A DNA stretch of 60,323 nucleotides, taken from contig JAJTUP010000164.1 of assembly GCA_021399435.1 (NCBI GenBank), positions 1-60,323 of the forward strand, given 5' to 3'. The notes below the pieces were generated by a model that saw only the letters and a program-made list of their open reading frames with translations, was not told the origin of the DNA and searched no databases. Shown here one piece after another: positions 50,730 to 60,323 of this stretch (its first letter is position 1; each line of letters opens with the position of its first letter). The translations under genes were made by a program, and so were the position numbers. The stretch is from Diaporthe sp. PMI_573. Lineage: Eukaryota > Ascomycota > Sordariomycetes > Diaporthales > Diaporthaceae.

Positions 50730-50911
50730 TGATGCACCCCACGTGCATCACTGGTGAATTTCCCGTGAATTCACCGTGAATCCATTCGTTCACGGTGAAA
50801 TTCACGGTGTATTCACTGTTAATTCACCGTGTATTTATATAGTTAGGGAATCCTCCGTGAATTCTCTGTGAATTCAGGAGGGCATCGTTTTACAATATTA
50901 TTTTCCCATCA
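50730..50911 (+). repeat. 3' LTR of the gypsy element
   Basis: 182 bp, differing from the 5' LTR by one missing G in the start palindrome and one extra A in ggtgaaattcacgg, that is about 99 percent identity by eye. Limits TG...CA are kept. Confidence 0.97.
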
Positions 50912-52800
50912 ATTATCGACGCAAATATCCCCTTCTACGGCATTGAACACCCTCTTTTCCGCGAACTCCTTTCTGGTTACTTAATAGGGACTTCATCAAT
51001 GAGCTCTTACCTGAAAGCGCTGATACAGTCAAGAATTGGATCACTATGGAGTACGAAACTCGAAAGACACTTCTAAAGCGGGAGTTCCAAGTGGCTCGGA
51101 GCAAAATCCATATCACCTTTGACCTCTGGACTTCTCCAAACAATATTGCATTGCTTTCCATTATCGCCCACCTTTGTTGACACTTCTGGGAAGCCTCCAG
51201 ATACGTCTATTGTCCCTTGAACGGGTTGAAGGCAGCCACGGAGGCGAGAACCAGGCCCGGATCATGGTCCAGTTGTTTAGGGACTTCGATATTAGCAAGA
51301 AACTCGGCTTCTTTACTGCTGATAACGCAGATTCTTGCGATACGCAGTCAGGGCCATTCTTAAAGCGTTGAAGCCTCACTTAACTGAGTACCAAAGAGTC
51401 AAACTTGAAAGGCAGGTTCGAATCCGCTGCTTTGGCCACGTACCTCAACCTCTCTGCCAAGGCCTTCCTCGAGGGAGCTTCGTCAGAAATCTTCGACTCT
51501 GCCTATAATAAGGACAATCTTGATGTCGATACTGAACTGAGGCTTCTCAAAGAGTGGAGGAAATATGGCCCAGTTGGCAAGCTTCACAACGCCGTCCATT
51601 TCATCCGCAGATCCTCTCAACGGAGAGGACCAATTCCTTGCAATCACCACTGGTCGAATCCGCGCGGATGTATTGCAAGAGCTGGGGCTTGGGCTAATCG
51701 AAAAGGACGTGGTGGGCTTGATGGTGAAGGCAGACAACGATACGCGGTGGAATTCGATATACCTTATGATCCTTCGCGCTATCAAGCTTAAGGACATCAT
51801 TGATACCTTCTGCAGGCTGAGCAGGACAGAACGAGAAACCTGAAAAACGGATCCCTGAAGAAGATGTCTTGCAACACGAAGACTGGCTCGTCCTCACGGA
51901 AATCCTCGAAATCTTGAAGCCATATATCGAGTATACCAAATACTTTGAGGGCAGGGAACCAAGGTTTGCGGAGGTCATCTCAAACAGTCTGTTGCTTGCA
52001 AGACCACCTCAAGGAAATGCAAAAAACGCTATAATGAGGGCCTTGTGGTACACCTTTCGAGACACCACAGATCGATCTAGAAGGGCCTTCCTTTGGGTCT
52101 TCCGATTCAGCTGAAAGCTGTATATTTGTTGCAGGTGACGAATTCCCAGATGCCTCGGCGCTCGCAGAGGGAAATCAGACTTCCTACCCGCCTCCAAGAA
52201 GCTGGAAAAGTACAGGAATCTGATGGAGGAGACAGGGGTCTATTGGGCGGCAATGATTCTGCACCCAGCTCACAAGACACGGTTTATCGAAGTCTACTAC
52301 CCCGAAACGCAAGGAGGCCATTGTCAAGGACTTCAGGGCTTTGTTTGACGGACTCATACGTGGATAGGGCAAGCGGGAGCTCTCAGCCAGTTCCTCAGAA
52401 TGCCCAGGCGAAGAAGACGAAGACTCCGTGGATCACTAAGGGCAATTATTATCAGACCCAACAACCACGCTTGATCGACGAGATGAGGACTACCTTTCAG
52501 AGCCTCCACGGCCATTGGCTGAGGAAAGAGAACTAATAGGGAGGTGGGGAGGAAGCTGAGGACCTTATTTCGTGGTGGATCAGCAGAAAGGGCAAGTGGC
52601 CAAGGCTTGTATCGAATGGCAATAGACTTCTTGACTATTCCTGCCATGTCAAGCGAGTGTGGAGAGGTGCTTCAGCGTTGCGAAGCTTCAGATCCTCTTC
52701 TCAGAGGCATCGGCAACACTTTGCAACGATGAAGTCTTGTCAATGCCTCAAGAACTGGGCTAGGGATGGGTATGTTCAATTGGAAAGAGATGGGAGTTAG
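50912..52800 (+). pseudogene. hAT-F transposase remnant
   Basis: Fragments in order: NIPFYGIEHPLFRELL (50920-50975), SKIHITFDLWTSPNNIALLS (51100-51170), KLGFFTADNADSCDT (51299-51345), RKYGPVGKLHNAVHFIRRSS (51550-51615), DNDTRWNSIYLMI (51735-51775), HEDWLVLTEILEILKPYIEY (51875-51935), LYRMAIDFLTIPAMSSECGE (52605-52665) and SCQCLKNWARDGYVQLERDG (52735-52795). These follow the hAT core and dimerisation order. At least eight frame changes or stops interrupt them. The catalytic Asp in FDLW is still readable. Confidence 0.82.
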
Positions 52801-52979
52801 TAAAAGCCTCTTGAGGAGGCGCTCTGGAGGTTAGTCTAGGCCTAGGACCGTTTAGTAGGACTTGTCAAATACACAAGTCAGGTCAAATCTACGTCAGAAA
52901 CAAACAAATATAGCCTGAAATAGGCCAAGTCGACAAGTCTGGGGCCCGACTTGACTTACTTGGCTTGTTAGGAACGCTG
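50912..52979 (+). mobile_element. hAT-F, decayed hAT element whose left part is replaced by the gypsy LTR
   Basis: Begins abruptly at the LTR border inside transposase text and ends with the terminus ggcttgttaggaacgctg, whose inverse begins CAGCGTTCC. The same terminal design (CAGCG plus CAAGTAAGTCAAGT) occurs in the MITE at 551-670. The left terminus and the N-terminal finger are absent. Confidence 0.75.
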
Positions 52980-53860
52980 ATTTAAAGAATATTCAACTGA
53001 TGCATGCCTTGAACCAAAAGCGCTTCTAGAATCAGACGATAACACTCAACATAAACCGCCTGCATCCACAACCCGACCTTCAAAACAGATCTCATCCTAT
53101 CAATCAACTGACGATTGAATAGATCTGGTCGTCATTTGCGTTATACCGTGAGTTGGTCAATGGCGAGGCAACTTAAACTATGCTGTCAAAGGAAAATGGA
53201 TGCACCGACTTTCCTCTGACAGCACAGCAGTTATCTAGCTAGGCTTTACACGGCATATTCCTAACTGGGTGAGTATAGATTCATGGATGACCTGTAACTG
53301 CAAACTTGGTGGGGAATTCTACTGTGCCCTTTATGCTGCATGCAGCTGCTCAGATCAAATGAGATCATTGTGTGTCCCTTTACCTATATCTTCCCCTCGA
53401 CTTGTGCTTTTGTGAGTTTATACACTAGTGTTTCATAAGATAAGATGAAGGATTAGTCTACTGTTTGTCTATGCTAGCTATTTGCTAGCAAAGCCAAACA
53501 AAAGATAAATACAGAGACTCTCTCGCCCTTTAAATAGACTCGATAGTCACATTGAATATACACACAATTTTCTCACAGCTTCTACATCTTAGTGTGACTC
53601 CGGGTCTTTAATTTTAATTCGAAAATAGTCGTTGTCTTTACATCAACCCTCAAACGTTAGAGTGTCGCTGTCCACAGTATACACAATTGGAGGCTAGCCT
53701 GCCTAAGCTGGAATGTGAAAGCATGTTAACTGTAACAAGATCTTGTGGGCTGTAATGATAATGTCACGCTTTGCACCACTGCTCTATTCGTGCAAAAGTG
53801 ACGCCACTATTTGCCATGCTATTGCGGAGACGAGATGATAGATAGTGTCAAAGACCGGGG
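52980..53860. other. AT-rich anonymous region
   Basis: About 880 bases without frames of note. It may be eroded transposon sequence, but I see no defining motif. Confidence 0.35.
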
Positions 53861-53867
53861 GGAAGAG

Positions 53868-54300
53868 TATTTGCACTCAAATGCAATGCTCAGTTTAACA
53901 AAACAAAAACCTCAAACAACACATCAAGACACATACTGGACCCTACTCACATATTAAGAACTTTATATGCACCCAATGCAAAACCAAGTCTGTTGAGTCA
54001 CTCTCTGATTTTGCTGTTATATGCGCAACTCTGCCTGACCATCTTGAAAGCTTTGAATATGATCCGCTCGCTGATGTGAATCGCTATACTTGTCCAGAGA
54101 TGATGCTACCTATCACATTCGGAGGTTTCTCTGACTCACAGGGGTTTCGACAGTCTGTGAACATACAGAATACGTTCGGCCCGACGATTGCATCGGCAGC
54201 CTTACCAATTGAAGAGCCGTTTCAAACTGGCAACACGTCTAATTCAAGGAGCAATCAGGCAGTGTTGGACCCTCATATGCTTGAACAAAACCGATCTTAG
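53868..54300 (+). pseudogene. C2H2 zinc-finger protein fragment
   Basis: One frame reads CTQMQC, a stop, then NLKQHIKTHTGP, a finger-like C-x4-C ... L-x2-H-x4-H followed by the TGP linker type, then FICTQCKTKSVESLSDFAVI, and continues open as YTCPEMMLPITFGGFSDSQG to the stop at 54300. The single TAA at the base of the finger and the short length make it a relic of a C2H2 regulator. No start codon is assigned. Confidence 0.4.
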
Positions 54301-55158
54301 CATATTTTACGGATGGGCGAGGCAGCGTGGTCGCCTTTTTCTACTCCCGACAACTATGAAGCAGGTCTAGCTGGGTCCTAGTGCAACCTCAGTGCCCCTT
54401 GGCCCACAAATCCAGAGGTATCTCTTCAGGGATATTACTCAAACCACCTGGGTAGATGATGGTTTTAGATGTCTCGGTGACGGGGCTGCCCAGACGGTTG
54501 GTGACTTGCTGGTTGATACAGAACCCGGATATAGACATCCACACGGTTAAGCCGTTCTTGTTGTGCTAGAACAGCTCCATCAACTATGGAAAGTGGCGGC
54601 TCAAGGTATCCAAGATCTATACGTCGGATACCATTCTCAGGGCAACATCCTTTGGTTGGTGAAATCCTTTGTATATGGGGATACATTTTGCGACTGGCCG
54701 GGAGAGTAATGGAAACGTAGAAGTCCGGTCTCCTCTTAATCAAGGAGTATATACTACAGGACTCCCATATTTATATTTAATGAATCAGGTACATTTGGCT
54801 CTGTAACGATGAGAGAAGTACCATTGTCTAGGAGGTGGTAGAAACCCACTTTAATGGATACTTGTTTCGGTATTTTCCCATGTGCGTACTATGCAGTACT
54901 TCGAAATTTTATCAAAGTACTCTACTGGCTTTTTAAAAGAGCTCACGTTTGTGTCCTTCGTAGTCAACTACAAGGACGACATAGAGTTCAGGCAGATCCA
55001 GATACGCAGTACCTTAATTTCATACGTATTTTTCTTTATATCCTTTGTCAATCATCTAGCGTTATATATTCGGTTACTCATCTAAATTCCGATTTTCAAT
55101 GCGTGCCATCGAACATATTCTTACGTCGTGCTATATATTTTTCAAAAGCGAGGTCACC
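54301..55158. other. AT-rich spacer upstream of the secreted-protein gene
   Basis: Several short frames, none convincing. The last 100 bases should include the promoter of the Cys-rich secreted protein gene; no motif can be supported. Confidence 0.3.
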
Positions 55159-55715
55159 ATGAAATCCATATTCGCCAATGTCCTCCTCTTCTTGGCCATT
55201 ACTGTAACGGGCATAGCGATTGATCCCGTGTCTGCGGCCGTGACCGCCACCATGACGGAGCCACTCTGCATCAACGGCTGCGCTGGAGAAGCGACTCCAC
55301 TCTCTGTGGCTGAAGTATTAGCCACGGTGACTGATTCCATCAACAACGTCGACACAAATGGCAGCCAGGCCACTGTAGACAAGCGCTGGTCCAAGGGGCG
55401 CAACTCGCTCTGCTTCACCTCCAGCAGCCTAGTCATGGCGGGCTACTACGCCATCTACCTGGACGGCTGGGGTCAAGAGCACGATGGCTGCGGGAAGGGA
55501 GCCCTTGACAATCTTCGCGGCCAGTGCGACAGGTCTGGTACTGGACTTGTCAGAACTGGGGATCTGGCGTGCTGCTGACGTTCTACCTCTCGGGCCCTCC
55601 TAGAGCCAAATGTGCTATGGACGCCATGTGGCTTGCTTCGCCGAGTGACCAGCGGGAGGAGGGCCTCTGCTGCGTCTATCTAGGATCTGGTATTGGGACA
55701 TTGAACACCTGCTAG
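55159..55715 (+). pseudogene. Small secreted Cys-rich protein gene with a frameshift
   Basis: ATG at 55159 gives MKSIFANVLLFLAITVTGIA, a clear signal peptide, then a propeptide ending in a Lys-Arg site before WSKGRNSLCF, a Kex2-type cleavage. The mature part is Cys- and Gly-rich (GWGQEHDGCGKGALDNLRGQ). The original frame stops at 55576-55578 but from about 55524 a second frame continues in family-like style (WTCQNWGSGVLLTFYLS, AMWLASPSDQREEGLCC) to a TAG at 55713-55715. A one-base indel near 55520 is therefore likely. I do not recognise the family; secreted Cys-rich proteins in fungi include effectors and antimicrobial proteins, so any such role is inference. Confidence 0.6.
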
Positions 55716-57142
55716 CTTACTTGTGAATTTGTTGTTTTGTAGTTTTGGGCACTTCTGTAGCGCAAAATTAGCCTGTCTGTATGAAACTCGGGCGCCAGCT
55801 CTAGACGGCGATCTTTTCATACAAAATTGATTAAACAGCGAAATCGCAGAACAATGGCGGTTCCGTTTTCACTTCACAGTTTTTATATTTGTAAAACCTC
55901 ATTACAGATCTTAGTCTAGTTTTACTTCATACAATCGTTTACACTAACTATGTAACAAAAATTAAGATCTTCGCCTAGCTTAAAAGGAAAATGTAAAGAC
56001 GAAGTAGATATAGGAGGCGACGTCGTGGTAATCACCCTCACTATCCTCTGAAGTTTCGTACATTTTATACATTATAGAACGCTTGGCTACATGACGTGTT
56101 GCCTGTGGTCCCGATTACGGTATTTCGGCGGTGGAGGCTAGACTCGCCATCAACACTGTACATTACCATTTTTGGTCAACCACCATCGAGCCGTTTGGCG
56201 TAACGAAAATCCACGAGCTTAAAATCACTAATTTCGGGTCCATCTATTATATGAATATCCTTATTACACTGTCTGGGCCCAATCAAATCAAAGTACGACG
56301 GATAATGGGCATAAGAATCGGACCTCTTAATGTGAGCGTTAATATTTTAGTTCTAAGAAAGCTTATAAGAAGCCTAAACTTGTGACCCACCCGGAATCTA
56401 TAAATTCAGGACACTGACACATCATGGTATTTGCGCTTCACTGGATTATAGTCTACGACTCTCGGAATCGCATGAAATAAAGGGGCTCGCCATGGAGGCA
56501 TTAGAGACTGCAACGTTTTACAACAATGGCGAACACCAAAATGCCCAGGACACACTCCGAACAAACTATATCCCACGAATCCTAGCCCAAGGCCATCTTT
56601 GCGACTATTACCCATATACAGGCTCTCGTGTAGTCGCTCCCATCAACGTCGCCTTCTCATAACCCTCGTTCGCAGCCAGTTTTACATTGGAATATGGGAG
56701 CCAGGCGCCCAGCAACAAATGCGGTGCAACTTCCGAGCTGTCACCTCGCTAGCTTGATCGCGACGCCGTTGGACTGCTTTGGAGGTACAGCATACAGCGA
56801 AGCAACGTGCACCTACATGGGGAACACCATTTCCGCAGCTCCGCCATCGTATCTCCTTGTGTGATAAAGCTGGGAAGTGTAAGTCGATGCGAGTTGCAAG
56901 GTTCTGCTAGGCCCATTCAGGTGCGTTTAACAATCTTGAAATTGGGAAGGAGGGGAGACCGAAGGATTCTGTTGTTCGGGGCTGCCTGGATGACAATATA
57001 CTATACTGTTTTCCAATCAAAGGACTTGTCTCTCTTCCTCGAGATTTTGTGGCTGAGATTTAAGGCAGTTGAATACTTTGAGATGCGCCGTGAGGAAATG
57101 ACCAGATGTACTGTAGATCATGTTAGAGTGTCTTCGGTATCC
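55716..57142. other. AT-rich region without recognised gene
   Basis: About 1.4 kb. Frames such as 56131-56385 (plus) and 56406-56615 (minus) show no motif. Nothing else identified. Confidence 0.35.
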
Positions 57143-57358
57143 TCATCGCCGTGTAAATCCCAGACGGCTCCGCACTTGCCCTTGAAATACAACCAAATCG
57201 GCAGATTCGTTGTACCATCCCCGGTACCGCCCATAACCCAAGTCAACTGTACGCGAAGATTCATTGACATGCGCCCGCGAAGCAACACGAGCATATGGCG
57301 ACGGCAGTGCAGCGGCCCCGAGAATGAAGAGCACGATAGAAGCAAGGATTGTTGACAT
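57143..57358 (-). pseudogene. N-terminal fragment of a secreted type-B carboxylesterase
   Basis: Starts MSTILASIVLFILGAAALPS, a signal peptide, followed by SRTVDLGYGRYRGWYNE and ADLVVFQG. TVDLGYxxYxGxxN...xFxG is the usual start of fungal extracellular carboxylesterase/lipase proteins. After VVFQG the text departs from the family and stops (FTRR), so only about 60 residues of an approximately 550-residue enzyme remain. The catalytic Ser region is missing. Confidence 0.5.
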
Positions 57359-57383
57359 GATCGGGGAAGGCTTGAATTACTCT

Positions 57384-58222
57384 ACCGCAGAGACCCAAAC
57401 AACTCAACGTAATCAACGAGTTGATCAACGAGTTGATCAACGGCCAACTCAACCAACTCAATGGAGGACTTTATTAGTAAGCTGCCCAACTCAATATTAC
57501 CTTGAAGTTGGTGGATCTCGTTGATTTCGTTGATATAAAGTGGGTCTACTAGCCACTGTTAGTGACTGTAACTGCGGACTGGTATAAATCCTAACAGCGA
57601 CCCCGTAACTAAGGCTATGTGTGGCTTGTACGTAAGGCAGATCACCTAATTTCCCTGGCCGCCACCTCCTTTTACCCTCAATTCTGCTTGTAACTTCCAC
57701 ATCGATTTCAACAGCTACACCGATTGCATTGCGTAACTAGCTCAGGATGAGTATTTTATCAGATTCTGACGCCATCACTGCTGTTGACGATGATGGAAAT
57801 TTTAGGTCGTCTCCAGCGCCTTCTACAGCTTTCACGCCATTCTCGCCAGCTCGACGTTCTCAGTCCACCTCGCCAGATTCCACTACCAAAGAGCGGCAAT
57901 ATGAAGAATCTCTTTGGCGCCGTTTCCCCGGCTTCACCTGGTCTCAAATACTAATTCCTGGGCCTGGGAGTATGGGTACGATATCCAGAAAGGCAACGAC
58001 AGGAAGTGGGTTTGCAAAATTTGCATCCGCAAGAACACTCTTAAGCCAAAGACCTTCACATCAACGGGCATCCAAAATACCCTAAACCACCTCTATGACG
58101 ACCACGGGATTTGTGCGCCTGAAGGGAAGACAAAAGTTTCTATAAGTCTTGGGCTGGTTGGGGAGGGAATTTTTTATACAGCTAACAGGAGCTTTTTTTG
58201 TCAATTCTTTTTCTCGATTTAA
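57384..58222 (+). mobile_element. hAT-G, 5' fragment of a hAT element
   Basis: The left zone repeats gttgatcaac/caactcaacc words (57395-57530). The coding part begins MSILSDSDAITAVDDDGNFR at 57747, shifts frame near 57945, and continues WAWEYGYDIQKGNDRKWVCK, ICIRKNTLKPKTF and NTLNHLYDDHGI, a BED-type finger like those of hAT-B and hAT-C. It stops at about 58135; core and C-terminus are missing. Exact ends unknown. Confidence 0.7.
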
Positions 58223-59141
58223 ATTCGGAGCTTGCGGTCTCGTATCTTAGAATTCTATAGACCTTAAAAATGGACTCAATTCTTATTACTTTAAATCCAG
58301 GCGGTGAACCTACCCGTCTGAAATTAGGATTTCTACCCTCAGACTTCGAAACAGTGGTATGGCGAGATCCGGGCCGCCTACACTATCGCACGTACTACAA
58401 CCTCTCGATTTGGGCGTGCTGCTTTACCAAATGTCCTGACAGGAGGGCCACTGAAAAACCTCATGTACTTTCAAGGGATCGGTCTGAGTCACAAGATAAG
58501 GGCAGCCTTTGTTGAAGCAGCCCCTTTTGCTCCTTGGCATCAAAGACTTTCTGCAGGGACCTCCGTACTTCATCATCTATTATACTTAATTGGAACGTTA
58601 CAGTGCAATACATATAAAATGTAGAGCTACCGTAATGTAAGTACCGTACATATGTAAATGAGCTGACATGTAAGGTGCAGAGCCAAAGTACATTGTACCT
58701 AACAGATTAGTACGGTATTTATAAATATTGGGGTTAAGGTAGTAGTGAGTGAATATAATGTGTTTTCATGGTATCACCGCGGGACGTACGTACTTTTGTG
58801 GCAAGCTGGTACTTATGTGTAAGCCATATCTTGAGTTGTATTCGTCCCTGCAATATTTGTTTCTTCTATACTACGAAATGTCGAGTTTAGATGGACGTAC
58901 ATATACTGTACCTCTGAGCTGAGACATCCCGGGTTGCTCAGGACTTTCTTTTCTTGTGTTTTCTCCTCCTCCCCCGCCTCTCTCTCCGGCGGTGCATAGA
59001 AAAAGGAACCAAGAAAAGACATCATCATCAATACACACATTACCACCCCATCAATTGGACCATAATTACACGTCCCACATACCTAAAAGGGTGATAATCT
59101 GACAATTAAGAGTCTCACTGCCTCAAGCCGATTCAAACAAC
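58223..59141. other. AT-rich spacer with gtaccgta words
   Basis: No gene. The segment 58610-58715 repeats short words such as taccgtaa, gtaccgtaca and gtacggta, partly palindromic; function unknown. Confidence 0.35.
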
Positions 59142-59576
59142 ATGGCAGATTACGTAAACACGAAGACCCTCAACGCGATACTAGCGAAACCAGGCGACTG
59201 GAACGATTGGCACCACGAATTCGAGCTCCAGGCCCAAACGTTTGGACTTGAATCCCACATAACGAATAAGACTTCCCTACTCCCTCAGCCGGAGATGCCG
59301 GATATTCGAAAGAAGAAATACATCAAGAACCCACACGCACAGCGAAATGCGAGATCACAGACGACCAACGACGAGGAAGAGGACGAAGAAACAATCCAAG
59401 AAAAGAACAATGGACAATGGATGATGACCGATCTGACCGACAATGGTCTTAAGGCATTTAATCTTGACCTCACCTGGTATAAACAACTTGACGCATCGTA
59501 CAAGGAGGAACGGCAGTCAGTAGAGAAGCTCACAAGGTGGCTGCTCCAAACTGTTGCCCCTGCATACAAGTCATGA
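59142..59576 (+). pseudogene. Copia-type gag N-terminal remnant
   Basis: 144 codons from MADYVNTKTLNAILAKPGDW. LAKPGDWNDWHHEFELQAQT, then AFNLDLTWYKQLDASYKEER and VEKLTRWLLQTVAPAYKS are typical of the UBN2-type gag of fungal Ty1/Copia elements. Downstream there is no RT, integrase or LTR within the window, and the frame stops at 59576, so this is a fragment or a truncated copy. Confidence 0.65.
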
Positions 59577-60323
59577 GTGCCCGAGGTATAGTATTTCAAG
59601 GAATGTACTATCTTACCGTACGGTACTTATTGGATGATATTTGTCTGTCCTTCACGAGCGCGTCAACCAGATAAAACTAATGCTCAGCAGAATTTCTCCA
59701 AGTCACGACTTGGTGTAAACCGGTCTTGTGCTGACCACGTTTGCAGCTTCCTCGACCCAGTGCTCAAATCGAACACAGAGATCCAATCCAATTTGGAGAA
59801 ACTAGCAGATGCCGTCGAAGACTACATGGAAGATTTCGGTATGTCTTCTGTAAACGTAGTGTGCGAGTCGAATTCGCCATTCTGAAGTTCCTCCTGGAGG
59901 AAAAAGATTGCTGGGATCTATTCGTGATAAGAAATGGCAACACCAGCTCCTCAAGGCTGTCAGTCCATCGGTGCCCTCTGGGGAGGACCAGTTCATAGGT
60001 AGACTGGACTTACCAATTGGGCTACTGTGCCGGAAAAAGCGGAAAGCCGGGAGACTTGGACAAGCCTGCATACTGACGACAACACCTGCACATATTCAAG
60101 ATTATCGAAAGCGTTCCCTCGAGCCAATACTATTGTTATAGAATCAACCAGGGACTATTGAATGATTTACGTGAAGATTTATAAATCGATGTCCACTTTA
60201 AACTCAACATTAAAACGGACATCCGCTCTAGCTCAACTTGGTCTCTTTTTGCCTTACCACATCTCGTAACCTTGCTGCGAAGTCACCGAAAGCACAATCA
60301 AGTATATTCACACAGGACAAATC
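59577..60323. other. Right end of window, no gene recognised
   Basis: A frame at 59634-59885 includes FLDPVLKSNTEIQSNLEKLA and DAVEDYMEDFGM, which looks protein-like and helical, but I do not recognise it. Nothing else is supported to the window end. Confidence 0.3.

Larger units (their letters stand above)
42708..50911 (+). mobile_element. Ty3/gypsy-type LTR retrotransposon, chromodomain lineage
   Basis: 8204 bp bounded by 182-bp LTRs, with primer-binding site, gag, pol (RT, RNase H, integrase), chromodomain and an extra 3' ORF. The order RT-RNase H-integrase and the chromodomain place it in the chromoviruses of Ty3/gypsy. The internal coding region is broken by several frameshifts and a stop although the LTRs differ only by two single-base indels. 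Flanks do not share a target duplication (attcc left, attat right). Confidence 0.95.

Noticed and set aside
56807..57355. 182-codon plus-strand frame
   Set aside because: Its right part is the antisense of the carboxylesterase signal-peptide fragment, and the left part has no recognisable motif.
1..60323. Starship-type giant element or tyrosine-recombinase captain
   Set aside because: No DUF3435-like captain, no R-Y-type recombinase motif and no cargo architecture was seen; all mobile genes belong to hAT, pogo, piggyBac, MULE, Gypsy or Copia.
1..60323. CRISPR array, bacterial operons or secondary-metabolite cluster
   Set aside because: No regularly spaced repeats, no bacterial-type genes, and no PKS, NRPS or terpene synthase motif in any frame.

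Overview
The window reads as nuclear DNA of a filamentous ascomycete (Pezizomycotina). It has short GT-AG introns, a HET-domain protein, a fungal-rhodopsin-domain membrane protein, a C6 transcription-factor relic, a double-domain fluoride exporter, and TGG-to-TAG nonsense mutations of the kind left by repeat-induced point mutation (RIP). Species cannot be named from sequence alone.

Much of the window is transposable-element territory with islands of ordinary genes. Left (1-7.4 kb): a 120-bp MITE-like element, a RIP-scarred pogo/Fot1 relic, a small three-exon RING-finger gene, a piggyBac zinc-ribbon relic and an internally deleted hAT element (hAT-A). First gene island (8-15.7 kb): HET protein, six-exon rhodopsin-domain protein and a PuuE-type allantoinase/polysaccharide deacetylase. 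At 16.5-23.7 kb lies a nested stack: hAT-B (perfect 8-bp duplication GGAGTGGT) and hAT-C (perfect 8-bp duplication CCTAGCAG, intact 797-aa transposase) both sit inside an older, deleted hAT-D, which itself abuts a pogo relic. hAT-B keeps its reading frames but has Asn at the positions of two expected catalytic Asp residues.

The second island (24-36 kb) has a PD-(D/E)XK-nuclease-like protein, some unrecognised small genes, half of a TATA-binding-protein gene that keeps its introns, a RIP-scarred unknown gene, a MULE transposase relic, the C-terminus of a C6 transcription factor and a complete fluoride exporter (FEX). At 36.1-40.7 kb an old minus-strand hAT (hAT-E) carries a nearly intact pogo element (pogo-2) inserted exactly at a TA, so relative ages can be read directly.

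At 41.5-42.5 kb a membrane-protein gene has lost its 5' exons; a terminal fragment of hAT-A lies directly upstream. That fragment is cut by an 8.2-kb chromodomain-type Ty3/gypsy element (42.7-50.9 kb) with almost identical 182-bp LTRs. The two gypsy flanks belong to different hAT families and the target duplications do not match, which points to recombination. The right end (51-60 kb) holds a decayed hAT-F, a C2H2-finger fragment, a frameshifted small secreted Cys-rich protein, a carboxylesterase N-terminal fragment, a hAT-G BED-finger fragment and a Copia-type gag remnant.

I found no CRISPR array, rRNA, convincing tRNA or metabolic gene cluster. The most unusual signals are the double catalytic-site replacement in hAT-B, the half-TBP gene, the chimeric gypsy insertion with an unexplained third ORF, and the repeated GTGAATTCAC palindrome spread over the gypsy non-coding regions.
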